Assembly: GCA_947501805.1 (NCBI GenBank)
Contig: CANMXJ010000006.1
Coordinates: 175,977 to 239,976 of the forward strand
DNA length: 64,000 nt
Reading direction: 5' to 3'
DNA from: an uncultured Sulfitobacter sp.
Lineage (GTDB): Bacteria; Pseudomonadota; Alphaproteobacteria; Rhodobacterales; Rhodobacteraceae
Part shown: positions 39,421 through 51,109 of the stretch, one piece after another
Layout: each line of letters starts with the position of its first letter
How positions within the stretch are numbered: the stretch's first letter is position 1
Made by a program: the position numbers and the translations under genes
Notes under the pieces: model-generated
Databases searched by the model: none
What the model was told of the DNA's origin: nothing
What the model saw: only the letters and a program-made list of their open reading frames with translations

Positions 39421-40356
39421 ATGATCCGCGCGCTTTTGGCTTTGTTGGCGATGTTGGCAGGGCCAGCGCTGGCGTTGGAATTCAATCTGCCCTCTAACGC
39501 CCGTCAAACAGTGGTGCGCAATACCGCACCGGATATCTATGATGCGCCGGTTGGCGTGTTTGCGAATGGTCAGGTGCCGGTTGTCACTGTTGAAGGCGAG
39601 GTGCGGCGCAGTGCGTGGCGGGTGAGTTCGCCGGGCCTTACGCCGTTTCAGGTGATGCGTCCCCTGCGCGAACAACTGATAGAAGCAGGATTTGAGATTA
39701 TGCTGGATTGCAGGGCGAAGACCTGTGGTGGATTTGACTTTCGCTTTGCCACGGAAACCCTGCCGGGGCCGAACATGTATGTGAATATTCGCGCATTCCA
39801 GTTTGTGACGGGCATGCGAAAGACAGGCGATACCGTCACCGAAGTTGTGACGTTGTTCGCGAGCACATCTGCCACTTCGGCCTATGTACAGATTATCCAT
39901 GCGGGTACTTTATCCGAAGACACTGTTGTGATCGAGACAGCTGCCGCCCGCCCGGTATCAAATGGCCAAGCGGTTCAGAATGATTTCGCATCGCAGCTTT
40001 TCCAGCAGGGTCACGCAGTTTTGGCCGATCTGGAGTTTGAAACCGGAGCGACCACGCTTGGCGCAGGCCCATTTGAGACACTGGTGCAACTGGCGGCATT
40101 TCTCAAGGCGCAGCCGCAGATGCGTATTGTCCTTGTGGGGCACACGGACACAACAGGCGGTTTGCAGGGAAACATTGCCATTTCGCGGGCGCGCGCTGCG
40201 GCGGTGCGGCAACGCTTGATTGATGCGCACGGCGCTGACCCGGAGCGGATGGATGCCCAAGGTATGGGCTATCTTGCGCCTCTCGCCAGTAATCTTGACG
40301 TGGCGGGGCGCGAAAAGAACCGACGGGTTGCTGTGGTGCTGTTGGGTGAGGACTGA
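39421..40356 (+). CDS. OmpA family protein
   Basis: Signal peptide; C-terminal FETGATTLGAGPFETLVQLAAFLKAQPQMRIVLVGHTDTTGGLQGNIAISRARAAAVRQRLID. Confidence 0.88.
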   Translation: MIRALLALLAMLAGPALALEFNLPSNARQTVVRNTAPDIYDAPVGVFANGQVPVVTVEGEVRRSAWRVSSPGLTPFQVMRPLREQLIEAGFEIMLDCRAKTCGGFDFRFATETLPGPNMYVNIRAFQFVTGMRKTGDTVTEVVTLFASTSATSAYVQIIHAGTLSEDTVVIETAAARPVSNGQAVQNDFASQLFQQGHAVLADLEFETGATTLGAGPFETLVQLAAFLKAQPQMRIVLVGHTDTTGGLQGNIAISRARAAAVRQRLIDAHGADPERMDAQGMGYLAPLASNLDVAGREKNRRVAVVLLGED

Positions 40357-40661
40357 CGTATTGGAGCAGTGAAGTACTGGCGCTTCTCGATGCTGCTGAT
40401 GTTGCCAGACGACCGACGTTTCGCAAAGAAGGCAATGCGCGACTTTATTAACGGGTGGCTACTTGATTCTGATGGCTGTGCGTGACCACGGGTTGCTTTC
40501 AAGTGACGTTGGTCTGTGCGCAAGCTGCCTGATCCAAACAGATCAGGATGGGCAAAAATGTATGGTTCGAGTTCATAATCACACCTACCTATGAAGCCCT
40601 TGTTATGCAGCAACTTGGCAGTTTCCCGATAGAACAACGGGACGTTGACGGTTCGTGAACG

Positions 40662-40695
40662 AAAAAATCCCCCGATGCCATTTCAGCACCGGAGG
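40662..40695 (-). terminator. Rho-independent terminator downstream of LysR gene
   Basis: Minus strand: CCTCCGGTGC-tgaaat-GGCATCGGGGG-ATTTTTTC; stem with G-U pairs. Confidence 0.7.
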
Positions 40696-40738
40696 TTCAG
40701 TTCCACCGAGGGAAGCGGTGTTGTGTTATCTGTCGGTT

Positions 40739-41644
40739 TTACCAGTCGCTTGGACCCTTATCGGCAAATTCGTGGACCAGAAAATCAATGAAGGCGCGCA
40801 CCTTGGGCTGGGTGAACCGGCCCGGAGGATAGACGGCATAAATGCCTTGGGTCTCCAATGGCAGATCGGGAATGGCGTCTTCCACCAGCCCTTTTTCCAT
40901 AGCGTCGGCGTACAGAAAGCTGGGCAGGTAAGCGATGCCCAAACCTGAAATCGCAGCGTTTAACAAGCTTTGACCGTCGTTCACAGATAGCCAGCCAGCG
41001 GTGCGGACCTGACGTTTCTCACCGGACGGTGCTGTCAATTTCCAGACGTTGCCGCTGGACTGGTTGGAATAATGAAGGAGCTTGTGATCGTTCAGATCGT
41101 CGATTTTTTCAGGTCGACCGTACTGCTCGAAATACTTGGGTGATGCGATCATCCGTTTGGTGGTTTCCGTCAGCTTGCGCGCCTTTAGCGTGCTGTCTTC
41201 CAATTCACCAATGCGCACGGCCATGTCGAAACCTTCGCTGATCAATTCGACATATCGGTTGTTCAGGACCATATTTACCGTGATGTCAGGAAAGTCGCTC
41301 AGGAACTCTGAAAGTGCGGGCGACAGGTGATTCACACCGAAATCAGTTGCGACCGAGATACGTAGCAGGCCGGATGGCGCGGATTGCATCGAGGTGACAA
41401 GAGCATCGGCTTCACCGGCGTCATTCAGGACGCGACGGGCGCGGTCGTAATAGGCAAGGCCAATCTCGGTTGGTGATACACGACGTGTTGTCCGGTTCAA
41501 AAGCCGTGCACCAAGGCGTGCCTCAAGCGAAGAGACGTGTTTAGAGACGGCGGATTTGGATATCCCCATCTTCTTTGCGGCATCGGTAAAGCCTCCCTGA
41601 TCCACCACGGTGGCGAAAGCTTCCATCTCTGTAAGGCGGTCCAT
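40739..41644 (-). CDS. LysR family transcriptional regulator
   Basis: AFATVVDQGGFTDAAKKMGISKSAVSKHVSSLEARLGARLLNRTTRRVSPTEIG. Confidence 0.95.
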   Translation of the reverse strand: MDRLTEMEAFATVVDQGGFTDAAKKMGISKSAVSKHVSSLEARLGARLLNRTTRRVSPTEIGLAYYDRARRVLNDAGEADALVTSMQSAPSGLLRISVATDFGVNHLSPALSEFLSDFPDITVNMVLNNRYVELISEGFDMAVRIGELEDSTLKARKLTETTKRMIASPKYFEQYGRPEKIDDLNDHKLLHYSNQSSGNVWKLTAPSGEKRQVRTAGWLSVNDGQSLLNAAISGLGIAYLPSFLYADAMEKGLVEDAIPDLPLETQGIYAVYPPGRFTQPKVRAFIDFLVHEFADKGPSDW

Positions 41645-41786
41645 ACCCGCTCCTTCACATCACTTCATTTGAGACAGTGTATGCGAGTCAAATCAGGCAG
41701 GATCGGGGCAGGGATGGGACAGTAGCAAGGTAATTCCGGCATCGTTCTTGGCCTGGAAACAGGCGAACGCTGTGTTTCCCGCAGAC

Positions 41787-42728
41787 TCAGAACCAGCGCA
41801 TCCATCGCATGATGCCCAACAGAGCTGCCCCTAAACCGAGGATGGCGAGACACAAAAGACCGAAGGCAAGCGGGTCGTCGACCCCGGGCATGCCGCCCAC
41901 GTTTACGCCGAACAATCCGGTCAGAAAGCTAAGCGGCAGAAAAATACCTGCGGCGACAGACAATAGATGGCCGTGCCGAGCCTGTTTGCGGGCGACATCC
42001 AGATCATGATCATCTTGCACGGTAATCAGACGCTCGCGCTGCGCGTCCAGTTCTTCCACTGCAATGGTGGTGCGGTTGGCCTGTTCACGCAGGGCAAGCC
42101 GGTCTGCTTCGGGAACCAGCGCCAGCTCTGTCGTGGCCAGCTTGACCAAAGCGGCCCGCTGCGGTTCAAGATATCGTCGCAAACGGATCACCCGACGGCG
42201 GGTCAGCGGCAATTCACGCGGGATCGGGGTGGTGTCGTCGTCTAGATCTGCCTCGAAGAACTCGGTCAGTTTGGTGATCGACATGACTTCTTCCTGCACA
42301 CGGTGGGTCAGGCGCGACACAAGATCGTTGATAAAGGCGGCAGGCGAAGGAGGTGCCATGTCTGCTTCGGTCTGCTTGCGGATATCATCAATTGCAAAGA
42401 TTTTGTGCATCCGAACTGTGATGATAACGGCATCGGTCACCCACATGCGGATCGAGACCATCTGTTCGGCGGGCTGCCCTTTGTTCAGGTTTATGCCCCG
42501 CAGGTTCAACATCAACCCGTCATCATAGCGGTCACAACGCGGGCGGGTTTCAGGTTGCAGCAAAGCACCGGCAGGAATGGGCGATAGATGTGCCCGGCAC
42601 CAGTCAGGCAAGGCAGGGTCAGACAAATCGTAGTGCCACCAGCGATAGCGTGCAGGTCCGACAAGTGCGGTGTCTTTTGGAACGCTTGAGGTGCCGTCAT
42701 CGGTAATGTCAAAAACACAGAGTGGCAT
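41787..42728 (-). CDS. CorA/ZntB-type divalent metal transporter
   Basis: Two C-terminal TM helices with GVNVGGMPG (GMN-like) loop; RVQEEVMSITKLTEFFEADLDD. Start placed at 42728. Confidence 0.88.
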   Translation of the reverse strand: MPLCVFDITDDGTSSVPKDTALVGPARYRWWHYDLSDPALPDWCRAHLSPIPAGALLQPETRPRCDRYDDGLMLNLRGINLNKGQPAEQMVSIRMWVTDAVIITVRMHKIFAIDDIRKQTEADMAPPSPAAFINDLVSRLTHRVQEEVMSITKLTEFFEADLDDDTTPIPRELPLTRRRVIRLRRYLEPQRAALVKLATTELALVPEADRLALREQANRTTIAVEELDAQRERLITVQDDHDLDVARKQARHGHLLSVAAGIFLPLSFLTGLFGVNVGGMPGVDDPLAFGLLCLAILGLGAALLGIMRWMRWF

Positions 42729-42865
42729 GAGGCGGTCTTTCGCAGGTTTGGTGCAAAGGATGCCCCGCCTGACCGGTTGGCACAATCACCTGATCCGGTG
42801 CATGCGCCGGAATATGTCTGTTTTCAGGGAGGTCCGCGCCGCCACCCTGCAGCGGCGCTTACCTG

Positions 42866-44983
<2,118 letters not shown>

Positions 44984-45088
44984 CTATTGGATATCATGGC
45001 GCAATGAGTGACAAGGCTGGCGTGGCCCTGTGGTTTGATCCATGTTACGTCTGCGGCCATGCGAATTGAACCAGCGAGAAGCCAACCG

Positions 45089-45571
45089 ATGACCCCTGAA
45101 GAGATCCAAAAACTGCCCTACCGCCCCTGTGCCGGGGTCATGTTGCTGAACGCAAGCGGGGATGTCTTTGTCGGTCAGCGCATGGATCGCAATCAGGACG
45201 CTTGGCAGATGCCACAAGGCGGAGTGGACAAGGGTGAAGACCCTCGTGATGCGGCACTGCGCGAGTTGGAAGAAGAAACGGGCGTCGCCCGTGATCTGGT
45301 ACGCATTGTGGCGCAGACGAAAGGCTGGGTGCCTTATGATCTGCCGCCGGAACTGATCGGCAAACTTTGGAAGGGCCGGTATCGCGGGCAGGAACAGATG
45401 TGGTTCCTGATGCGTTTTCTTGGCACCGATGATCAGATCAACATCGTGACGGAACATCAGGAATTTTCCGAGTGGAAGTGGATGCCGGTCCGTGAACTGG
45501 TTGCCAGCATTGTTTCGTTTAAACGATCCGTCTATGAAGTTGTTCTGGCCGAGTTTCAGGAATATTTGTAG
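45089..45571 (+). CDS. rppH: RNA pyrophosphohydrolase (Nudix)
   Basis: [55 protein letters not shown]. Confidence 0.95.
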   Translation: MTPEEIQKLPYRPCAGVMLLNASGDVFVGQRMDRNQDAWQMPQGGVDKGEDPRDAALRELEEETGVARDLVRIVAQTKGWVPYDLPPELIGKLWKGRYRGQEQMWFLMRFLGTDDQINIVTEHQEFSEWKWMPVRELVASIVSFKRSVYEVVLAEFQEYL

Positions 45572-46047
45572 TGCGGTTTTTGTTTATCTGCCTTGCAGTC
45601 TTTGCCCCGATGCCCGCAGTAGCATTGTCCTGTCTGGCCCCGTCGGTTGAAAACAGCTTTGCCCGCTATGATGCGGCTGACGACAATTATGTCGTTGTGC
45701 ATGGGCGGTTGACGTTGGACAATTCTCTTATTCCCAATGGCATGAACGGGGAGCAAAGCCCGCCCAAGATTACCAAAGTACCCGCAGAATTGATCGGATC
45801 ATCACTCAGCAGTTCTGGATTCGTGGTACCCTTTGATCAGCCCCTTACGTTGGAGCTGTTTTGTATCGGGCCATGGTGCGGCAACGCGCAGAATGGCGAG
45901 GAAGTCCTGGCGTTTGTGCGCAAAGACGCAGATGGTTATTCGCTTGCGATCAGCCCCTGTGGCGGAGCGGCGTTTCCAGCCCCGAAGCCTGCGATGCTAA
46001 GGCGGGTCACGCAATGTTTGGTCAACAATGACTGCCCCGCTGATTAA
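45571..46047 (+). CDS. Small secreted Cys-containing protein, uncharacterised
   Basis: Signal peptide MRFLFICLAVFAPMPAVALS; GTG start overlaps the rppH stop by 1 nt. Confidence 0.65.
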   Translation: MRFLFICLAVFAPMPAVALSCLAPSVENSFARYDAADDNYVVVHGRLTLDNSLIPNGMNGEQSPPKITKVPAELIGSSLSSSGFVVPFDQPLTLELFCIGPWCGNAQNGEEVLAFVRKDADGYSLAISPCGGAAFPAPKPAMLRRVTQCLVNNDCPAD

Positions 46048-46634
46048 GCGATCAACGGCACATGTTTCGCCGCACCCTTGGGCAATGCGCCGTTCAAACG
46101 GGGATCATTGTCAATTTCAATCTGACGGCGATAAGGGGTAAAGCCGCTGCGGATATAGAAATCCAATGCTTGCGCACTGTCTAGCGTACAGGTGTGGACA
46201 TGCAACCGCTTGATCGGGGCAGCCCAGGCCAGATGGATTGCCTGCGTCATCAGGTAACGGCCCGCACCAGTACCAATCAACGCATCGGTCAGGCCGAAAT
46301 AAGCCAACTCGCAGGCACCGTCCTCTCTGAAATCCAGTTCCAGCAGGGCTTCGTCCTGTCCCTCCTTCTGCAACGTATAAAAAGCCACCTTTGAATCGTT
46401 CAAGATCGCGCCAAGCGCAGCATCATCCAGTACCCTACGCCCGTACCAAAGCCAGTTGGCGCCAACACGATCAAAGATATCGCGGTACCAGGCGAGGTCG
46501 GGCTTAACCTGCCGAAATGTGATCCCTTCCGGCAAGGTGACATCGCGTGTTTGCGCGGGGGACAACATCTCAAGATGGGTGACAACCATCGCGACCTTGC
46601 CTGCAGGCACATCATGCAAACCGTCTGTTAACAT
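46044..46634 (-). CDS. GNAT family N-acetyltransferase
   Basis: ELAYFGLTDALIGTGAGRYLMTQAIHLAWAAPIKRLHVHTCTLDSAQALDFYIRSGFTPYRRQIEI. Confidence 0.9.
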   Translation of the reverse strand: MLTDGLHDVPAGKVAMVVTHLEMLSPAQTRDVTLPEGITFRQVKPDLAWYRDIFDRVGANWLWYGRRVLDDAALGAILNDSKVAFYTLQKEGQDEALLELDFREDGACELAYFGLTDALIGTGAGRYLMTQAIHLAWAAPIKRLHVHTCTLDSAQALDFYIRSGFTPYRRQIEIDNDPRLNGALPKGAAKHVPLIA

Positions 46635-46637
46635 AGC

Positions 46638-47627
46638 TCAGATCAAACCTTCTGCCTTGAACGCGTCCAACATACTCCTTTGCGGGCGCGGTCCGATGTG
46701 ACTGATTACTTCGCCCGCGCACAGGTTGCCCATGCGGCCACAGGTCTCCAAATCCGCACCCTTGGACAGTCCGTACAGGAAACCGGCGGCGAACTGGTCA
46801 CCTGCGCCTGTGGCATCAACAGGTGTGACGGAAGTGACGGGTACATCAACGCGTGTGCCGTCCTTGATTATTGCCACGCCTTTGCCGGAGCGGGTGCATA
46901 CCACGTTTGCGCAGATGTCGGCGGTTTTGGACAAGGCCTGTTCAAAATCGTCTGTCTCAAACAGCGATTTCATTTCAGCTTCGTTACCTATGACATAACC
47001 GAGGTCATTCTTGATCAATGACAGAAAATCGGCTCGGTGGCGTTCAACGCAGAACGGGTCGGAAATCGAAATGCCTGCAAGGCCGCCCCCTGCATTGGTG
47101 GCACGTGCAGCTTCGCGAAAAGCGGTCTTGCCGGGGTCTTGGTCAAACAGATAGCCTTCAAGGAACATCATCTTGGCGTTGCCTGCGACTTCCGTTGAAA
47201 CGTCCGCCGAGGACAGACCCGTAGAAATGCCCAGATAGGTGTTCATCGAACGCTCCCCGTCCGGTGTCACAAAAATCATGCTGCGCGAGGTTGGCGTGTC
47301 GGCCTCTGCCACGGGCGGGTTCACAAAATCAATGCCGTGATCGGCCATGGCGCTTGCGTAAAACTGACCCAATGCGTCATCCCGCACCCGCCCGATAAAC
47401 GCGGTTTGCAGTCCCAAAGCACCAGCACCTGCAATCGTATTCGCGACAGAACCACCCGGCGTCTGCACGCGGTCTTTCATCGCCGCATACAGCACCTCGC
47501 CGCGATCCTGTTCGATCAGCTGCATGATACCTTTTTCGATGCCCATCAGGTCAAGAAAGCTGTCATCATTTTGCGTGATGACATCAACAACAGCGTTGCC
47601 GATGCCGACAAGGTCATAGGTTTTCAT
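46638..47627 (-). CDS. PfkB family carbohydrate kinase (adenosine kinase-like)
   Basis: YDLVGIGNAVVDVI...PGGSVANTIAGAGALG...VTPVDATGAGDQFAAGFLYGL. Confidence 0.92.
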   Translation of the reverse strand: MKTYDLVGIGNAVVDVITQNDDSFLDLMGIEKGIMQLIEQDRGEVLYAAMKDRVQTPGGSVANTIAGAGALGLQTAFIGRVRDDALGQFYASAMADHGIDFVNPPVAEADTPTSRSMIFVTPDGERSMNTYLGISTGLSSADVSTEVAGNAKMMFLEGYLFDQDPGKTAFREAARATNAGGGLAGISISDPFCVERHRADFLSLIKNDLGYVIGNEAEMKSLFETDDFEQALSKTADICANVVCTRSGKGVAIIKDGTRVDVPVTSVTPVDATGAGDQFAAGFLYGLSKGADLETCGRMGNLCAGEVISHIGPRPQRSMLDAFKAEGLI

Positions 47628-47639
47628 GGGGAAGTTCCT

Positions 47640-48287
47640 TTAGTGGACGGTCTTGTCTTCAAATTGACAGAGATCTTTGATGATGCAGGTCGGACACTGC
47701 GGTTTGCGCGCCTTGCAATGATAGCGGCCATGCAGGATCAGCCAGTGGTGCGCGTGCAGTTGGAAATCCGCCGGAATATTGTCTTCAATCGCGCGTTCCA
47801 CCGCATCGACGGTCTTGCCGGGCGCGATGCCGGTTCGGTTTCCGACGCGAAAGATATGTGTATCGACGGCTTGGGCTGGCTGTTTCCACCACATATTGAG
47901 GACGACATTTGCGGTCTTGCGGCCGACACCGGGGAGGGATTGCAGGGCCGCGCGTGAATTGGGAACAACGCCGTCGTATTCATTTACAAGGATCTGGCTC
48001 AGCTTCATCACGTTCTTCGCCTTTTGGCGGTACAACCCGATGGTTTTGATATGATCCGTCAGCGCCTCCAGCCCGAGGTCCACCATCTTTTGTGGTGTAT
48101 CGGCGATCTGGAACAGCGCACGGGTGGCTTTATTCACACCTGCGTCGGTGGCTTGCGCGGACAGGGCAACGGCCACGACCAGCGTGTAGACGTTCACATG
48201 TTCCAACTCGCCTTTCGGCTCCGCATCAGCGGCCTGAAAACGGGTGAAAATCTCGCGGATGGTATGATAGTCGAGTTGTTTTGCCAT
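47640..48287 (-). CDS. nth: Endonuclease III
   Basis: LQSLPGVGRKTANVVLNMWW...VDTHIFRVGNRTG...CKARKPQCPTCIIKDLCQF (4Fe-4S). Confidence 0.96.
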   Translation of the reverse strand: MAKQLDYHTIREIFTRFQAADAEPKGELEHVNVYTLVVAVALSAQATDAGVNKATRALFQIADTPQKMVDLGLEALTDHIKTIGLYRQKAKNVMKLSQILVNEYDGVVPNSRAALQSLPGVGRKTANVVLNMWWKQPAQAVDTHIFRVGNRTGIAPGKTVDAVERAIEDNIPADFQLHAHHWLILHGRYHCKARKPQCPTCIIKDLCQFEDKTVH

Positions 48288-48378
48288 GAGGATTGGTATG
48301 CTTGAAGCGTGCGGTGGGGGCAAGCGGTTGCGCATGTTTCGGGTCGCAAGGGGCTGCACTTGTGACTAGATTGAGACC

Positions 48379-49242
48379 ATGAACCAGACAACACAAATCC
48401 CCGCTTTTGACGATGGCTATCACTACAAGGTCATGCGCCGCGCGATTGAGCTGCTGGATGCGGCCGAAGAGACCCTGACGCTTGAGCAGATTGCCGAACA
48501 GATGGGCATGTCGCCTGCGCATTTCCAACGCCTGTTTTCGCGCTGGGTCGGGGTGTCGCCCAAGCGTTATCAACAATATCTGATGTTGGGACAGGCCAAG
48601 GAAATGTTGCGCGACCGTGCCACAACGCTGGAGGCCGCGCATGAGGTTGGGTTGTCCGGAACGGGCCGTCTGCACGACCTGTTCCTGCGGTGGGAGTCGA
48701 TGAGTCCGGGTGAGTTTGCCCGCAATGGCGCGGGGCTGCTAATCTCATGGGGGTGGTTTGATAGCCCGTTTGGGCTGGCGCTGGTCATGGGGACCAACAA
48801 AGGTATTTGCGGTTTGGCGCTGGCTGCCGAAATGGGCGAAGACGCGGCAATGCAGGATTTGAAAGTGCGCTGGCCCCATGCAGAGTTTGTGGAAAATCCC
48901 GACATGCTCCGTCCTTGGGTGATGACCGCCTTTGGCGCGCGCACGGACGCGTCCGACAAAGCGCCACTTTACCTCATCGGTGCTCCGTTCCAGATTAAAG
49001 TTTGGGAAGCCTTGCTGCGCGTCCCTTCCGGCCATGTGACAACCTACTCAGACATCGCGTCGTCAATCGGCAATCCGAAAGCGGTTCGTGCCGTGGGCAC
49101 TGCTGTGGGCCGCAATCCTGTTTCATGGCTGATTCCCTGCCACCGCGCCTTGCGTAAATCAGGTGCCTTGGGTGGTTATCACTGGGGCCTGCCCGTCAAA
49201 CGCGCGATGCTTGCTTTTGAGGCGGCCCGCGCCGACGGGTAA
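48379..49242 (+). CDS. AraC HTH + methylated-DNA-[protein]-cysteine methyltransferase (Ada-like)
   Basis: LTLEQIAEQMGMSPAHFQRLFSRWVGVSPKRYQQYL; VWEALLRVPSGHVTTYSDIAS...PVSWLIPCHRALRKSGALGGYHWG. Confidence 0.93.
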   Translation: MNQTTQIPAFDDGYHYKVMRRAIELLDAAEETLTLEQIAEQMGMSPAHFQRLFSRWVGVSPKRYQQYLMLGQAKEMLRDRATTLEAAHEVGLSGTGRLHDLFLRWESMSPGEFARNGAGLLISWGWFDSPFGLALVMGTNKGICGLALAAEMGEDAAMQDLKVRWPHAEFVENPDMLRPWVMTAFGARTDASDKAPLYLIGAPFQIKVWEALLRVPSGHVTTYSDIASSIGNPKAVRAVGTAVGRNPVSWLIPCHRALRKSGALGGYHWGLPVKRAMLAFEAARADG

Positions 49243-49355
49243 GCAAGATACTGCCGATAGAAATTTCCCCGTGATTTAATCGCCCGAACGCCCCATGTAT
49301 ACTGCACAAACAATGCGCCCTGCCCGAACGGGGCCTGAACATGAAGGCAGTAGAT

Positions 49356-50030
49356 ATGAATTTTTCCAAACTTCCCTTGGTCGCGATGGTAGCGGGTGCA
49401 ATGACATTGGGCGCTTGTACGCAGCCCACAGGTAATATTCTCGCCCAGCCGGGTGATCCCAACCAGAAAACCAAGAATGGTGCCTTGATTGGTGCCGGTG
49501 CAGGCGCGCTGTTGGGTGCCTTGTCCAAAGGTGATGGAAATCGTGGTGATGCGGCGCTGAAAGGTGCGGTACTTGGAGGTGCGCTGGGTGCAGGTATCGG
49601 GTATTCACTGGACAAACAGGAAGCCGAGTTGCGCCAACAAATGGGCAGTGAGGTAACGATCAACAACACGGGCGACCGTTTGATTGTGACGTTGCCGAAC
49701 AATCTTTTGTTTGCCACGGACAGCACGGCACTGTCGCCTACACTTCAGGGTGATCTGCGTGCGCTTGCCAACAACGTGCAGGTTTACGCGAATTCTACTT
49801 TGCAGGTTGTGGGTCATACCGACAGTGATGGTGATGCCGCCTATAACCAGACCTTGTCAGAAGGGCGGGCGCAATCCGTTGCCAACACGCTGATCGCCAA
49901 TGGTGTGCCGCCCCAGCGCGTGCGCACCTTTGGCCGCGGAGAAAGCCAGCCTGTTGCAAGCAATCTGACACCGGATGGTAAAGCGCTTAATCGCCGTGTT
50001 GAGATCGTGATCCTGCCCAATCCAGCCTGA
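49356..50030 (+). CDS. OmpA family lipoprotein (YiaD-like, glycine zipper)
   Basis: Lipobox LGAC; glycine-zipper GALIGAGAGALLGAL; OmpA domain LQVVGHTDSDGDAAYNQTLSEGRAQSVANTL. Confidence 0.92.
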   Translation: MNFSKLPLVAMVAGAMTLGACTQPTGNILAQPGDPNQKTKNGALIGAGAGALLGALSKGDGNRGDAALKGAVLGGALGAGIGYSLDKQEAELRQQMGSEVTINNTGDRLIVTLPNNLLFATDSTALSPTLQGDLRALANNVQVYANSTLQVVGHTDSDGDAAYNQTLSEGRAQSVANTLIANGVPPQRVRTFGRGESQPVASNLTPDGKALNRRVEIVILPNPA

Positions 50031-50053
50031 TCCGAGGCTCTGCAATAATGCAC

Positions 50054-50079
50054 AAAGCCCCTGCAATCTGCGGGGGCTT
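50054..50079 (+). terminator. Rho-independent-like terminator
   Basis: AAGCCCCTGC-aatct-GCGGGGGCTT followed by a short T-rich run. Confidence 0.7.
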
Positions 50080-50141
50080 CTTGCGTTTTGTGACTGGTGA
50101 GCCATCTGTATTCTCAAAGTAACACGGATTGGAGATATCTC

Positions 50142-50678
50142 ATGAGCACACCGAAACTTCTTGGCATTTCAGGGTCATTGCGGGCGGGCGCGACCAACAC
50201 CAAACTTCTGCACGAAGCAGCGCGGCTTTTTGGCGATCACACATATAGCCAACTGGACGTCAATTTTCCGCTTTATGACGCTGATGACGAAGAAGCCAAC
50301 GGTGTGCCTGTTGCTGTTCAGGATGCCGCAGCGCAGATTGCATCGGCGGATGCGGTGATCATCTCTACGCCCGAGTACAACAAAGGCCCGTCAGGTGTGC
50401 TCAAGAATGCGCTGGACTGGATCAGCCGTACTGACGGCAGCCCCTGGAATGACAAACCGGTTGCGGTAATGTCCGCAGCAGCGGGGCGTGCAGGGGGGGA
50501 GCGTGCGCAAATGATATTGCGTGGCTTCATGGTTCCATTTCGTCCGCGTATTCTGCAGGGGCCAGAAATTCATCTGGCGGCGAGCGGTGAGGCATTTGAC
50601 GCAAATGGCCACCTGAAAGGAGAGATTTACATCAAGGAACTGACGGACTTGATGAAATCCCTGCGCAAGATGATCTAA
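50142..50678 (+). CDS. NADPH-dependent FMN reductase family protein
   Basis: KLLGISGSLRAGATNTKLLHEA...VIISTPEYNKGPSGVLKNALDWISR. Confidence 0.93.
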   Translation: MSTPKLLGISGSLRAGATNTKLLHEAARLFGDHTYSQLDVNFPLYDADDEEANGVPVAVQDAAAQIASADAVIISTPEYNKGPSGVLKNALDWISRTDGSPWNDKPVAVMSAAAGRAGGERAQMILRGFMVPFRPRILQGPEIHLAASGEAFDANGHLKGEIYIKELTDLMKSLRKMI

Positions 50679-51082
50679 CGCTTTGCCGCGATCTCGATCA
50701 GGTTCCGGTCGGGATCGCGGATATAGATTGAAGTCAGCAAATGTGTTGCGCCTGTGCGGGGCACCGGACCTTCCTCTATACTGATGTCGAGACCCGCAAG
50801 ATGGGTGATCCAATTGGGCAATGGCACGTCTGTCAGGAAACACAAATCGGCACTGCCCGTTGTTGGTTTTGCCGCCTTTGGTTCGAACTCCGCGCCTTTC
50901 TGGTGCAGGTTGATTTTCATCGCCCCGAACCGGAGCGCACTGCGGTGCGTACCATCCGCAACCTGAAATTCCTGCACCTCCATGCCCAGTGCAGCGCTGT
51001 AAAACGCGACTGTCTTGGGAATGTCGGCGACGGTCAGGACCAGATGATCCAGAGTTTGTACCTGTGGTTTAGGTTGCGACAT
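50675..51082 (-). CDS. VOC/glyoxalase family protein
   Basis: QTLDHLVLTVADIPKTVAFYSAALGMEVQEF...TSIYIRDPDRNLIEIA. Confidence 0.93.
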   Translation of the reverse strand: MSQPKPQVQTLDHLVLTVADIPKTVAFYSAALGMEVQEFQVADGTHRSALRFGAMKINLHQKGAEFEPKAAKPTTGSADLCFLTDVPLPNWITHLAGLDISIEEGPVPRTGATHLLTSIYIRDPDRNLIEIAAKR

Positions 51083-51109
51083 GTACCCCTCATCGCCTAG
51101 TCATTTCGC

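Noticed and set aside
40564-40578. tRNA T-loop-like GGTTCGAGTTC
   Set aside because: Flanks do not form a 5-bp T stem or acceptor stem; no anticodon arm found.
40269-40637. Possible transposase fragment on the minus strand
   Set aside because: No DDE or HTH motif visible and it overlaps the OmpA-like gene; cannot be supported.
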